A stretch of DNA of 64,000 nt, taken from the NCBI GenBank assembly GCA_947646735.1, contig CANTFK010000979.1, positions 1-64,000 of the forward strand, written 5' to 3'. The notes under the pieces are model-generated. The model was not told the origin of the DNA and did not search any database. It saw only the letters and a list, made by a program, of their open reading frames with translations. The DNA comes from Peronospora farinosa (Eukaryota; Oomycota; Peronosporomycetes; Peronosporales; Peronosporaceae). A program made the position numbers and the translations under genes. How positions within the stretch are numbered: position 1 is the stretch's first letter; the number at the start of each line of letters is the position of its first letter. Positions 23,271 to 35,316 of the stretch are shown in pieces.

Positions 23271-24420
23271 CCATCGCCGTCACGGACTTTACGTGTAATG
23301 GCTGATCGCTAATCGCTCATCCACAAAGTGCTGAGCTTCGCCCACGCTTTTAGCATCCAGCTCGCCTATGACGCCTCCAAGAGGTCGTTCATGGGTCGAA
23401 GCTGTTGATAACATTATAGTGTCATCGTCAAGGAGCGCAGACATTGCTTGCCGTACCTCTTTATTGACATCGTGACCACTGCTAAATTAGCAGTGTCACT
23501 ATGACAATCTTGACCCTCTTTGGCATTCGGACCGAGCGAAGTGAGGGGCCCTCCCCCACTAAGACTCGGGCTGCGCACAAACGAGACTGGCGTCTGAGGA
23601 TGACGCAGTCTATTAATAAATGAAATGATGCTTCACCTAAATTGGCGTAGACACTGTTATTACTTGCAAATTCCACGAATTACAATTGTTTGCTCCATTC
23701 TTTAGGAGTCGCTACTGTACGCAATACATCCGCCACGACTCGATTGACACGTTCTGTTTGGCCATCGGTCTGGGGATGATCGGCTGTTGACATGTGAAGC
23801 TTTCTTCTCAGCAACTCAAACACATGACGCCAAAAACCCAACGTAAAACGCGAATCCCGGTCCGATACGATGGACTCTGACATCCCATGTAGACGATCCA
23901 CGTGATACAGAAACAAGAGGTTAGCCTCTTTTCCTGAGATCTTGGCGCTACATGGTGCTAAATGCATCATCTTGCTCAGTCTGTCTACAAAGACAAACGA
24001 GCCCTCTACTGCCTTTATGGTCAGTCGGTAAGCCAAACATGAAGTCCAAACTGACCGACTTTTAGCATTCAGTTGGAATCGGCAGTGGCTTCAGTAGCGC
24101 ACTGTTCGAAGGTGAAGGCTTTATGCGCTGACACTCTTCGCAAGAGCGAATATAGTTGGCCACCAACCGATATAGACGGGGCCACCAAAATCCCTCTGAC
24201 ACTCGTAAGAATGCCTTTTCACGGCCCAGATGCCCACTAGATGATGCATCATGGCACTCGTGAAGTATCAGCTTGAGATCTATGTCATGAGGGACGGGAC
24301 ATAGATTCTCAAGGGATCACAGGGTGACAGTTGATGCCATGGTAGGCCATCACTGTAGCTAAAGCGATTTAACTTCGCTTTCAGGAGCGACGTAAGGGTA
24401 ACATTTCGTCCACTAAAGCG
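23271..24420 (-). pseudogene. Integrase of element D
   Basis: Minus-strand frames show the zinc-binding front: ILHECHDASSSGHLGREKAF followed by SCEECQRIKPS (H..H..C-x2-C). The catalytic core follows: SFVFVDRLSKMMHLAP with the first Asp, ESIVSDRDSRF with the second Asp, and HPQTDGQTERVNRV with the Glu. After 23676 the core continues in broken frames (EFASNNSVYANLG, then ELDAKSVGEAQHFVDERLAI) to 23271, where the LTR of N cuts it. Stops and frameshifts inactivate it, although the DDE residues are all present. Confidence 0.85.
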
Positions 24421-24422
24421 AT

Positions 24423-26041
24423 TCAACAGCAGGCGACAATGTTCGTCCTGACTGTAACACTACTTATATCGGAGGCCATTGAGCTCGTCACATAGTAGAC
24501 CTTCATGGCTGCCAGTGTTGACGACTCAACTTGTGCTTTCGCACGAGACACACTTTCCTGATGTCTTGCCTCGAAGTCTGGTCTGCGCGATAACGCGTCA
24601 GCCAAGACATTCGACTTACCCGGCTTATATCCAACTTTGAAGTTAAATTCAGAGAAGAATGTTAGCTATCTCGCCATCCTAGGCGAAAGGTGCGGTGAAT
24701 TTTTAGCGGTCCGCAGTGTTGCGTGATCCGTAGAAACCACAAAAGGCTCGGAGCCCAAGAGGTGCACCCGAAACATAACAAGGGCATACTTAATTGAAAG
24801 TAGCTCCTTGTCATGCACAGGGTAAATCAGCTCTGCGGCTTTCAAAGACGAGACTGATACGATATGACACGGTCAACGCCATTGTCATCCTTATGCATTA
24901 GCGCGCTGCCGATTGCAAAATTGCTTGCATCGCAGACAACGCTAAAGGGCTTATCCGCATCTGGCAATGCCAAGACCGGTGCCTCGACAAGAGATTGCTT
25001 CACTGAAGTGAACGCATCTTCTTGTTCCTTTGACCAAGTCCATTCTGTATCCTTTTTCAAAAGGTCAGACAATGGCTTGGTCTGCTCCGCATAATTCTTG
25101 CTGTACTTATGCAAGTAATTAGCGAGCCCAAGGAATTGGCGCAGATCCTTCACATTACGTGGGACTGGCCATTCCTTTACAGCCTTCACCTTTTCTGGGT
25201 CTGCTCGTACACCATGTGCACCTACGATGCAGCCCAGTACAGGTATCTCGGGGACCCCTATTACGCACTTTTGCAAGCTAACGTATAAATGGGCGTCACC
25301 CAGAGTCTGCAACACAGCGTCTAAATGATGCTTGTGCGACTCTATCGCGCTCAGACCGCCCTCCACCCTACTATGCACGAATACATCGTCAAAGTAATGG
25401 GGCGCGTAGGCACGGTGCTGACGCATCACGTGATCCACTACTCGGTTGAATGTTGCCGGAGAATTTTTCAACCCTTGTGGCATCACAAGCCACTCCAACA
25501 GCATACCGCTTGGGGCGCTTACTGCCGTTTTGGCTACATCGGTATCTCTCATGAGAACCTGATAGTAGCCATCCTTCAGATCCAACACGGAAAAGATAGT
25601 TGACTTTCCCATGAAATTCAACAAGACATCTTTCCGCGGGATCGGCGTTTGAGCCGGAATGGTGGCCGTGTTCAGCTTATTATAAGCATGAACCATGCGC
25701 CATCCACATGTTGCTTTACGCACACAGAAGTTCGGGCTGCAGTGAGGCGACTTTCTCCCACGTACATGTCCCGCCTTAGCTCGCTTGTCGAAGAACTCAT
25801 CGATGTAATCGAGTTGTTCCTTCGGCAACGGCCATTGCCTGGTCACACAATACTTGGTGCCAGGCTCCAGGTCAATCTCGTGCCTGATGCCCCTATCGGC
25901 CGGTAGGCGGCTCGTCACTTCTACTGGAAACACATCACGGTGTTTCCACAGAACATCATAGAACGGGCTGTCCTTCAAGGCTTCCCAGCCTTGAGCAGCG
26001 AAACGTTTCTTCTTGTCGGTCTCCAAGACGCTCTCATCCAT
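24423..26041 (-). pseudogene. Reverse transcriptase and RNase H of element D
   Basis: A 399-residue open frame (26041-24842) carries a nearly whole gypsy RT: LPADRGIRHEIDLEPGTKYC, CGWRMVHAYNKLN, STIFSVLDLKDGYYQVLMR with the first catalytic Asp, and APHYFDDVFVHSR with the YFDD box. The thumb shows QFLGLANYLHKYSKNYAEQT. RNase H begins FSVVCDASNFAIGSALM. A stop at 24842 interrupts it, and the rest to LADALSRRPDFEAR follows in broken frames. This is the best preserved RT of the window together with that of E. Confidence 0.88.
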
Positions 26042-27161
26042 TGTGGATGACGAGCATGGTCTCTTCTGGAACTGGTGCGACTATCTCGTGGATCTTTCCT
26101 TCCTTTAGTTCGGACAGGAACAGATCCCACGTCATATCCGAGAGATTTACTATCTCCTCGGCAGATGCCAAGATAAGGTAAAGCACCTCAACTGAGGATG
26201 CCTCCGGCATTTTGTTTTCGACGAACTCGAACAACTCGTTCGTAGGTCCTTCCTCTTGGACCGAGACTGATCCAAGGGTCACTAGTTTTGACGTGCCCTT
26301 GATCGTCTTAATACGTCTTGTGCTCGTTCTTCGATTCACCACGACCTTTGACCTGGAAGAAGGTGTCGTTGCTGTATTAGCCAACGCACTCCTTCCAACC
26401 GCACCAGGCTCTTGGCTCTGTGCCGGTTCTTGTGGCGCTTGACTTCCTGTCAGCCCACCATCAACTGCCACAAGCTCTCGGCCCTGTGCAAGACCATTGG
26501 ACGCATGACTACTTGCATCTTCCCATTCATTACACCAATCTCCTCGATCTGGGTAGGAATATGTGACACCTCGCTTTCCGCCAGTGCACTTCCAACTACA
26601 CCACTCCTTTCGAGCTGGGTAGTTCCTGGTGTCGATTGACATACCGTCATCGCACCCTCGACTGTGTTGGATACAGCATCAGTCACATAAGCCTCTCGCA
26701 AGAGCACATTCTTTCCGGTGTCTTGCGTAGAGCTAGCGACTGTGCGTGTACGCCAGTCTATCCATGGTTGGTGTTTAGCCAACCAAGGCATGCCTAGGAT
26801 GAGGTCATACGGACTCTCCATACCTAGCACTGTGAACTTCTCTTTTACAAGAGAAGTCACTGAAACTGAAGGCGAGTTCAGCTTGAACTCCATCCGATTT
26901 AACGAGCGCGCTGTTCGCTAAACGAACGATCGCCTCTTTTCGCTTGCCATCCTGGTAAAGCGACTCATAACTCGCCGGACTCGTTTTCAGAGCCGCGAGT
27001 TTCACAAAGTGTTGTAATGCACCCGAATCCACGAGAAGGGTCATCACTTGGTCATAGCCTCGTACTCGAGCGCTATAGATCAAAAGGGTTGAGGTCCGAC
27101 CTTTCAGGAACCTCAGGGAATATGCTACCCATTTGTTCGACCACTCTGAGCTTAGAGGTAT
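26034..27161 (-). pseudogene. Protease and linker of element D, truncated at the 5' end
   Basis: The frame reads TLLVDSGALQHFVKLAALK, the DSGA catalytic loop of a retropepsin, then YDLILGMPWLAKHQPWIDW, the conserved C-terminal block of gypsy proteases, in another frame. A proline- and serine-rich linker follows (26642-26034) and leads into RT. The element has no gag: at 27161 it meets the LTR of A', so the 5' half is lost. Confidence 0.8.
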
Positions 27162-28325
27162 TGTGTTGGAGCGAGGTTATAAAATTTTCTGATGTGATTT
27201 CGACTCTTCAACGGCGCTCACAGACAACCGACTATCGGATGGGGTACTCCGTTTCCGTGTATAGCAATTCCTTCCTCACGTTGTGTACCCGTCTGTAGGG
27301 CGGGTAGCACTCTTCTCGGTGGACTTTAGTCGATGCTAAACTTAACCGTGTTTGGGATTGGTTGGAAGTTCGATCGCGCGGAAATCTTCACGCGATCACA
27401 ATTTACTGGGGGCACTCTTTATGAGCTTCCCTGATCTCTCTTGAGATCGCCTTGTCCAAAATGTAGATACTTGATCCACTTGACACACTTGACCTTCTGA
27501 CCACTTGAGCTCTCTCGCAATCTTATGCCTTGTCCTTTACGTGTCTGCGTCCAATCGCAGGCGAAGTTTGTCTGTGAGATATCTTGTGATCCCTGGCCAA
27601 ACAATTTAGGAATATTACTCGTAGGTACTGGTGTCAGAAGCTCTTGATCGCTGGGGGCCAAAACTATCCCACCTGGAAGAGAAGTCTGCGTGCGTAGTTA
27701 GAAGTAAAAGAAACTCTGTTTAAAGTTAACCAATCAAATACTAAAACCTACGATACTGCCTATCTATATACCAGGTCTTCGGTACCGTGTCGTTCTTTCC
27801 AAAAATCAGATCTAGATGTGTGGCCCACTCCAATATAGCCGCGATCTCACTCTTGGTCACGATGTCGATCGTGATCGCAATTATCGATCTGATCGCAATT
27901 GTGTCCATGTTGATCTGACCGTAATTATATCCATGCCGATTGGCTGACCGCGATACCGATCTCGGGTATAATCGATTGTAACCAATTACAATCTCGATTA
28001 CGATTGCAGTTGCGATTGATCGGAAATCCTCACAATAGCAAAGTGATATCGATCGTAGTCCATTATTATTGTAGATACGATCATGATCGAGCATAAAAGG
28101 TCAACGTTTAGTTGTAATCTCTACTTGGTCAATAACAATCCTAGACGATCGATTGATCGTGATTTAATCAGATCGATCCCATACTATAACCAAGTAATTC
28201 TGACGATCAATTGATCAATCCAATAAAACCTGATCGAGCCTCATAGTATAACCAAGCGTAATCCCATAATATCGATCCATGCCATGTATGTGATTCAAAT
28301 TTATCTTTCAAACGATTTCACCACA
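27162..28325 (-). repeat. 3' LTR of element A'
   Basis: 1164 bp, reverse complement of the LTR of A with small differences; the frame at 14728-14970 matches 27419-27661 exactly. The minus-sense start is TGTGGTGAAATCG at 28325. Next to it the internal side reads, on the minus strand, GCAGGGGACGGC, a likely polypurine tract. Confidence 0.85.
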
Positions 28326-28935
28326 GCCGTCCCCTGCGCTGATAATCGGCATACAGAGCTGGTGTATCCGTGCATCTTTTGATCAATTACCCATACCCAG
28401 ATTGACATCCCAATTCGAACATACGTCACCATCTGAGTCATCTGATCGAAGTGATGTTCTCCACGATCAGTCAATCGCAGCAGTCGATCAATCTCCATCG
28501 ATTATCGCGTCCCCACACTTTGCTGAATATGTATAACGATCACGGGCAATGTATCCTTTACTTTTATGTCCCTTCCCATTTCGTTAATTGATTCGTCGAT
28601 CGTAATTAATCATTTAAATCGTTCCCATTTGCCTGATTTTTATACATAAAATTTTTATATGTTCCCCGTTGATCGTGTCCACAATTTCCCTTTTCTTTCT
28701 TCCTTTTTTGTCATGATCAGATTATATCTTCGTCGATCTCTTAAATTTTCGATCATAATCAATTAATTTTTGCTTTTCGTAATCAAGTCTGTCGATCGTC
28801 GATTACTTAATTTTTTTGATCGTGAAAAAATCTGTCGATCGTTTATCTATGATCACAATACTCACCATTCCACTTTCATCTTACACATCTTCACCACTCT
28901 TAACAGCCCAACGCCGTTAGTCATGACTTTACTCC
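28326..28935. other. 3' non-coding part of A'
   Basis: It begins with the same GCCGTCCCCTGCGCTGAT as B next to its 3' LTR, but the antisense gene present in B at this place is not recognisable. The sequence is AT-rich with scattered GATC. Confidence 0.5.
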
Positions 28936-30034
28936 TCGTGTGATGGCATCACCTCGAAAACGATTCACACTTGCTCGCAATCGAGCAAGTGTCAATCGTA
29001 CTCTTCCAGCAAAGCGCCGCAATTTAAATCGGCCTCATCTATCCAAAACGGGTCGTCATAGCCTTTCCAATACACCAAAAATGACGGTGCACCCGACCAA
29101 AACGTGACTTACGGCCCTATCGTACATCTGCAATCCTTTCCACTTCGAATTCACCCTCCTCCAGATCATCTTCCCAGCTATCTTCCGGCAATAGTGCTTC
29201 ATCGAAATCCATTCGATCTGCCTCGTCAACATTCAGCAGATTCGTAGGCCATTCCGAAAAATACTTTGACTAGTTTCAATTTCGAAACATGGACTAATGG
29301 AAACAGCCTATACGGCGTACCCGCGATTTCCAATCGTACAGCGTGATCACCACATTTTTCGGCTACACACGAAACTGTCCATGCCACATGTGATCCATAT
29401 TTCGAGCGTTTATCCTTGACCCCATCTAGATAGAGCCATACTTGCGATCCGCAGATTATTTACAATCGATCGTGATCTGCATTATGGCGATCGGCTCGAT
29501 CTTGAATTGCAAGTTTTAGTCGATCATTCACCACTGATCGTGCTCTTTAATATTGGAGTTGTATACCATATCGCCATCGTCTTGGATCTCGATCCCGTGA
29601 TTCCGTGCTTCCTAACGGCAGAGTGGCCTCCAAAGCTGATCGTGGGTCCCAACCGTGAACCAGATAGAAAGGTGTATCCCCACGGACACGATCTTGCGCG
29701 GTGTTAATCGCAAAAGACAATCGCTCTGCAATTTTTGTCCCAGTCTTTTTTTATCTCATCCGTCACATACATCTTGATTGATCGTGTCAGAGTTTGAAAT
29801 ATTTGCTCGGCTGTGCCAATTGCTTGCGGGCTGTTTGCCATAGTAGCCCGTTATTTCTGTCCTGCCATCTTATTAAAAGCTCGGAAGAAATCCGAATAAA
29901 ATCCTGGGTCTCGATCGTGGCGGATTGCTTCAATTGCACCAAATCGTCGGAATACGCATTCTTTGCAATTCTCTGCAATGATTTGTGCAGTTCTAGACAA
30001 ACTAGCCTTCGCAATCACGTAACCAGAGAAAAAA
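28936..30034 (-). pseudogene. Integrase C-terminal part and chromodomain remnant of A'
   Basis: DNA homologous to the integrase end of B (33738-34830), in the same order but with many indels. Near 30000-29840 minus-strand frames show KASLSRTAQIIAENCKE and IRHDRDPGFYSDFFRAFN, with the second catalytic Asp; near 28960-29200 is the worn chromodomain tail. The copy is interrupted at 30034 by the insertion of B and continues at 42869. Confidence 0.75.
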
Positions 30035-31255
30035 TGAGGTGGAGTGGCGATCACAAAATTTTCTGATGTGATCCCGACTCTCCACTGGCGCCCAGACGAC
30101 CGACTAACGGAGGGGGTACCCCGTATCCGTGTAACTTTCCTTCCTCACCTTGTGTACCCGTCGGTAGGGCGGGCTGCACTCTTCTCGGTGGACTTGAGTC
30201 GATGCTGAACTTGACCAGGGTTGGGGATTGGTCGGGGGGTCGATCACGTGGAAAATCCTCACGCGATCGAAAGTTGTATGGGGGGTGCTCTATGAGTCAC
30301 CCTGGTCTGCCTTGAGACCGCCTTATCCAAATGTAGATACTTGATCCACTTGATTTCACTTGATCTTCTGACCACTTGAGCCGTCTCGATCTTGTGCCTT
30401 GTCCTTTACGTTGTATACTGCGTCCGATCGCAGGGGGGTTTTGCTTGGGTTGAGAGTTCTTGTAATCCCTGGCCAAACAATCCAGGGATATCACTTGTCG
30501 TAGCGTAGCAGAAGCTCTTGATCGTCGGGGGCCAAAGTTATCCGCTCGGAAGAGAAGTCTGCGTGCGTGCTTAGAAGTAAAAGAAACTCTGTTTAATGTT
30601 AACCAATGAAATACCAAATCCTACGATTATGCCTATCTGTATGAAAGTACCTGCTGCCGCGTGTCGTCTCTTTCAGATAAATCAGATCTCGATATGTGGT
30701 CCACTTCGGATACCATCGCGATCTTGATCCGTCGATCGAGGTTACGATCGATCTGTAACCGGTTACATCTCGCGATCGGCTTTCTGGATCGAGGTTACGA
30801 TCGTCGATCACACTTGTTGATCACGATCGACGATCTACTTGCTGATGCGATCGTCGATCACACTTGCTGATCACGATCGACGATCACACTTGCTGGTTAC
30901 GATCGTCGATCAAACTTGTTGATCACGATCGACGATCACACTTGCTGATCGAGATCGTCGATCAAACTTGTTGATCACGATCGACGATTGCGATCGAGCG
31001 ATCTCCCACCCTGATCGTCATCACAGCCGCGTAATCCTCGGCCAACCGTGGCCATCACATGATCGATCCAGATAAGTTGTCATTCCAATACAATAGCCAA
31101 GTATAAACTATGCGATCATTCATCGATAGATCTTGATCGCTCCCATACAATAGCCAAGTATAATCCATAGGATATGACTTCCGCCTTGTAAGTAGTCCAC
31201 ATTATGATCACTTTCGATATTGTCGATCAAATTTTTCTTGATCGACTTCACCACA
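30035..31255 (-). repeat. 3' LTR of element B
   Basis: 1221 bp from TGAGGTGGAGTGGCG to CGACTTCACCACA. The second base pair of the usual TGTGG start is changed to TGAGG. It holds the GATC-rich array at 30790-30990. Next to it, in sense, lies GCGCAGGGGACGGC, the probable polypurine tract. Confidence 0.9.
30790..30990. repeat. GATC-rich tandem array in the B LTR
   Basis: Units of about 35 bases such as CACTTGCTGATCACGATCGA, each internally near-palindromic (GATCGTCGATCA), repeat with small changes. The 180 bases 30841-31020 contain 18 GATC sites. A matching array lies at 42400-42610 in the other LTR. Confidence 0.85.
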
Positions 31256-31338
31256 GCCGTCCCCTGCGCTGATCACCGGCATACAGTGCTGGTGTGTCCG
31301 TGCATATTCTATTCCTTCGCTCAAATTCCCGTTCTCAA

Positions 31339-33156
31339 CATGTCGACATTCCAACGTCAAGTTTCTGTTCCATCTAACCGGATCGCGAATTCCCACCAAC
31401 CGTCGATCGCGCCCACTCCACGATCGCTTGCAAGTTTTCCTGGTGGTCGGGCGAGGGTCATTCCGACCATGGATCGGGCTGCTCTGAAGGCCCAAATTGA
31501 CCAACTCTACGACTGCTTGGACACCCAGCAGGACGTATTGGACAATTACGAAGCACTTTACGATGCATTGCACTCTCAAGAAACTCGCTGCGCTCGTTTG
31601 GAACGCGAGATTCAAGCTGATCGTGAATTGGCTGGAAGTTTCGCGAAATTCGTGTCATACAAGTATAATTCCTTGTGCTGCGAATTGCAAATTGCGACTC
31701 GATCGGCAGAGGAGTATCGCCAAGAATTGGAACAGATCGGCCAGCTGGAGATGGAGATCGCGGATCTGCGTTCCTCTCTACTCGACGCCACCGCAGCTCG
31801 CCACAAGGCCGAGGAGCGTTTTCAATTCCAGCTGGCTGCCGTCCAGAAAAAGCTGGCAGCTGCGCTTGATTCAGCCAAGTCGGCCAATGAACAGGCTGCT
31901 CAAGCCAAAAATTCCGAGAGCCAATTTAAGTCTCGCTACATCCAATCCAATCCAAACAGCAACTCTATGATACCCGACTTCAGCTTGACGCGATCCGTAT
32001 TGAGCGCGATCAACTTGCGCAGGAAGTTAAGGATCGGAATTCTCTCTTCTCTCGTTTGTCATGTATATTACACCAAACCGGGTCGCCGCCCTCAACGTCG
32101 TCACCAGCCGCTGCTTCTAGTGAAGTACCTCCACAACGGAACAAGCGCCAGCGAAAACCTTCTGACTAGGATCAGCCTGTGCTCAAGCGCATTTGAAGAA
32201 CATCTACGTCCCCAAGTCTCCATGATTCAAGTCCCAACCATTCCCCAACCTCGGCCCGATCAAGCCTTAAAAATTCCATAGCTTCAACACGATCAGGTCC
32301 AGACAATTCGAGATCGAGATCGCGTTCGCCCAGATCAAGATCAAATTCCCCCGATTTTTCTGGGTCACCAACCCCAGAACCTCCCCGAAACTCTCCTTCA
32401 TCTTCTACAGATGCGAGTGAAGAAGATCCTTTTGGGTATGGTTCCGATCAGACGGACGACTCTCTGCTGGCTGCGTTATCCTCTTCTCGATCGTCTTCTT
32501 GACGACGCACTGTGGCTCGGTCACCGGTATTTCTACCTTCTTCACCGATCGTGGTGGACTCATCTAGTCCAGTTACGTCCCCTCATGAATCTCCAACACG
32601 AGTGTCGATGACGGATTTATTTGGCGAACCCTCAAGTAAATCTGAATCTGAGGATAGCCTCAGTATCGACAGCGAACCTCGGATTCACTGCAATCAATTG
32701 ATGACCGCGGAAGAATTCTCGGATCTCCCCGATACCACAATCTCTCGTGATCTCTGGATTACAGGTTATCGTGATCGAGTCCTTCGAGCGTCATCCGATA
32801 CGCTTCCTTGGTCCGCTCGCAGAATCAGCTTGTTGTGCGTTTCTGCATTGGATCTGGATACACTCTTCCACCATTATTCGAAACCGAGGGGTTACATATT
32901 CCCTGCTCCCTCTGGAAAACTCCAGAAACCTAGTGATTCCGAGTGGTCTTCCGGGTTGATCACCTCCTCTCAAATCAGCCAATTATACGCTCGCCAACCC
33001 TGGCTGCTGTATGAACAACTGGTCGATCCGATCTCTTTCGAGTGTACTGGATGGTTCCAAGAATTGGTACGCTTGTATAACGATTTCAAAGTCCGTCATT
33101 GCCAGGCAATCTGGGAGGCGACAAATTTTTTGCCGATATCGACCCAACACCGTTGA
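31339..33156 (+). pseudogene. Antisense accessory gene of element B (coiled coil, RS-rich)
   Basis: The plus-strand frame starts MSTFQRQVSVPSNR 83 bases inside the 3' LTR, opposite to the element's own sense. It encodes about 200 residues dense in heptad leucines and charged residues, for example YRQELEQIGQLEMEIADLRS and HKAEERFQFQLAAVQKKL, a long coiled coil. Around 31970 the frame shifts; the next frame carries QRNKRQRKPS and an arginine-serine run NSRSRSRSPRSRSNS. A C-terminal region (32512-33156) is folded-protein-like with many W, Y and L (DLWITGYRDRVL, QPWLLYEQLVDPISFECTGW). No enzyme family is recognised. The gene could be read from a promoter in the 3' LTR acting backwards. Confidence 0.6.
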
Positions 33157-33737
33157 TCCGATCCTGCCTTGGCCACATTGGCTCAAGAGAGAAAACAACG
33201 GCGATCACGATCAGGTCCCATGTGGAAAAAAGTGCTTGGCATGATTTTTCAAGGCATGATGGATGGTCTGTGTGATCTGGACATTTTACTGGACCCGATT
33301 TTCCTTCGATTTCCTCTCGATTTCCTCGTCTAAACGAGGTCAGGATATGGTATCCTGGTTTGCCCACGAACCAGACCAACATACCCAATCTGATCACCGC
33401 ATTATCCATAAGTACTGTGAAAGAGCCGTGAAGGGACCAGTATCGTCCTTCCATGACCGACCATCCCGGTTATTCGATCCCTCGCTTGGTTGGTAAGTTT
33501 GTGAATCGTGAGTAACCTTTTGATCCATAACATTAACACGATCTTCATATAGTTTTCACCTTTTCTCCGTTGATCGCGTTCAAAATCCTCCTCTTCTTCT
33601 TTCTTTTTTCTCTTCATAGTGATCCTCTTTCTCCATCTTTGATTTCGTGACCACTATACTCACTCCACATATAATCCCTTCCACCTACATATGTAACCCT
33701 CTTACATATTTTCACCACTCCAACAATCCGATCGTCC
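33157..33737. other. Stretch between antisense gene and pol end of B
   Basis: No domain seen. The sequence is AT-rich with pyrimidine tracts and separates the convergent ends of the antisense gene and the chromodomain frame. Confidence 0.4.
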
Positions 33738-35315
33738 TTAACCACGAGACTCCTCCTCGTGCGATTGCATCACCTCAAAACGATTTCGGCTAGCTCGATC
33801 GCGATCGAACTCTTGCAACAAAGCACCACAATTCAAATCTGCTTCATCGACCCATTCAGGATCGTTATAACCCTTCCACTTCACTAAAAGCTGGCGATGC
33901 ACCCGACCATAGCGCGTTCTTTTACCCGATCGCACATCCACGATGTTTTCCACTTCGTATTTACCTTCCTCTAGCTCACCATTCCAGCTGTCTTCCGGCA
34001 ATAACGCTTCATCAAAATCCACTCGATCTGCTTCATCCACATTCAACAAATTTGTAGGTCGGTCTGGGAACACTCTAACTTGTTTCAGCTTAGACACATG
34101 GACCACCGGGAATAGCCTGTATGGCGTACTCGCGATCTCCAATCGTACTGCGTGATCGCCACATTTATCGGCTTCCCGAAACGGTCCGTGCCACATATGG
34201 GCTAACTTCCGAGCATATCCCTCTTTGACGCGATCCAGATAGAGCCACACCTGTGATCCATGATCCACCTCAAAACGATCGTGATCTGCATTATGTCGAT
34301 CAGATCGGTCTTGGATCGCAAGTTTCAACCGGTCGTTCACTGCCGATCTTTCCCGTTGATAGTGGCTTTGTATGCCGTTTCGCCATCGCCTTGGATCACG
34401 ATCACGCGCTTTGATGCTCCCTAACGGTAGGGCCGCCTTCAAGGTCGATCGCGGGTCCCAACCGTGAATTAGATAAAACGCGATATCTCCATGGACACGA
34501 TCTTGGGCAGTATTGATCGCGAAGGTCAGCCTTTCTGCATACTAGTCCCAGTCTTTCTGGTTCTCATCCGTTACATACATTTTGATTGATCGTGTCAACG
34601 TTTGGACCATGCGCTCTGCCGTGCCATTTGCTTGTGGTCTATATGCCAAGGTAGCTCGTTGTTTCTGCCCCGCGATCCGATTAAACGCACGAAAGAAGTC
34701 AGAAATGAATCCTGGCTCTCGATCGTGACGTATCGCCTCACTTGCACCAAACCGTCGGAAAACACACTCTTCGTAGTTTTATGCGATCGTCTGTGCAGTC
34801 CGGGACGAACTGGCCTTTACGATCACATAGCCTGAAAACAGATCAACCCATAGTAACAACTCCGTATTTCCTTTAAAAGATCGCGGTAGTGACGGAATAT
34901 GATCCATAGCCAAAATTTGAAACGGATAAGTCGCCTGTAAATTTCCTGGTGATCCTCCATGATCAGATGGCCGCCCTTTGCCTGTTTCACAATCCACACA
35001 TTCGCCTACATATCGCTGCACACTGCGGTACAACCCTCGCCAGTGGAAATTCATTTTGATCCGTTGGTAGGTTCGACCAATCCCTTGGTGACCACCTTCC
35101 AGACTCGTATGGTAATGATGTAAAACATCCTGCTGCAATAACTCCGGAATTACCAAGCGAACCAACTCGTTACGATCTTCAGATTTCGCGTTCGCTCCAT
35201 GGCAGAAAAATAATAGTCCACTTAGGTCCACTTCGTAATCGGATGCGATCCGGGCACAGCTCTTCGCTTCGTCCGCTGTTAGCGTCGCAACATCCCCGAC
35301 CAAATATATCTTCAA
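33738..35315 (-). pseudogene. Integrase with chromodomain of element B
   Basis: The zinc-binding part reads HHYHTSLEGGHQGIGRTYQR then YVGECVDCETG (H-H-C-C). In the core, WVDLFSGYVIVKASS holds the first Asp. After a frame break near 34780, IRHDREPGFISDFFRAFN holds the second Asp and RPQANGTAERMVQTL the Glu. The C-terminal frame (34442-33738, 234 residues) has the GPFREADKCGDHAVRLE region and VVHVSKLKQV, then a chromodomain with YGRVHRQLLVKWKGYNDPEW. Chromodomains bind methylated histone tails and steer insertion to marked chromatin (established for chromoviruses). The frame break and a stop near 34543 make it defective as shown. Confidence 0.85.
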
Positions 35316-35316
35316 G

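Noticed and set aside
30030..30034. A 5 bp target duplication for element B
   Set aside because: Left flank AAAAA and right flank AAATC share only an A run; the nested structure is clear, but the duplication cannot be claimed.
31458..31970. Frames overlapping the antisense gene of B in other phases
   Set aside because: Shadows of the coiled-coil frame and its reverse strand, without recognisable domains.
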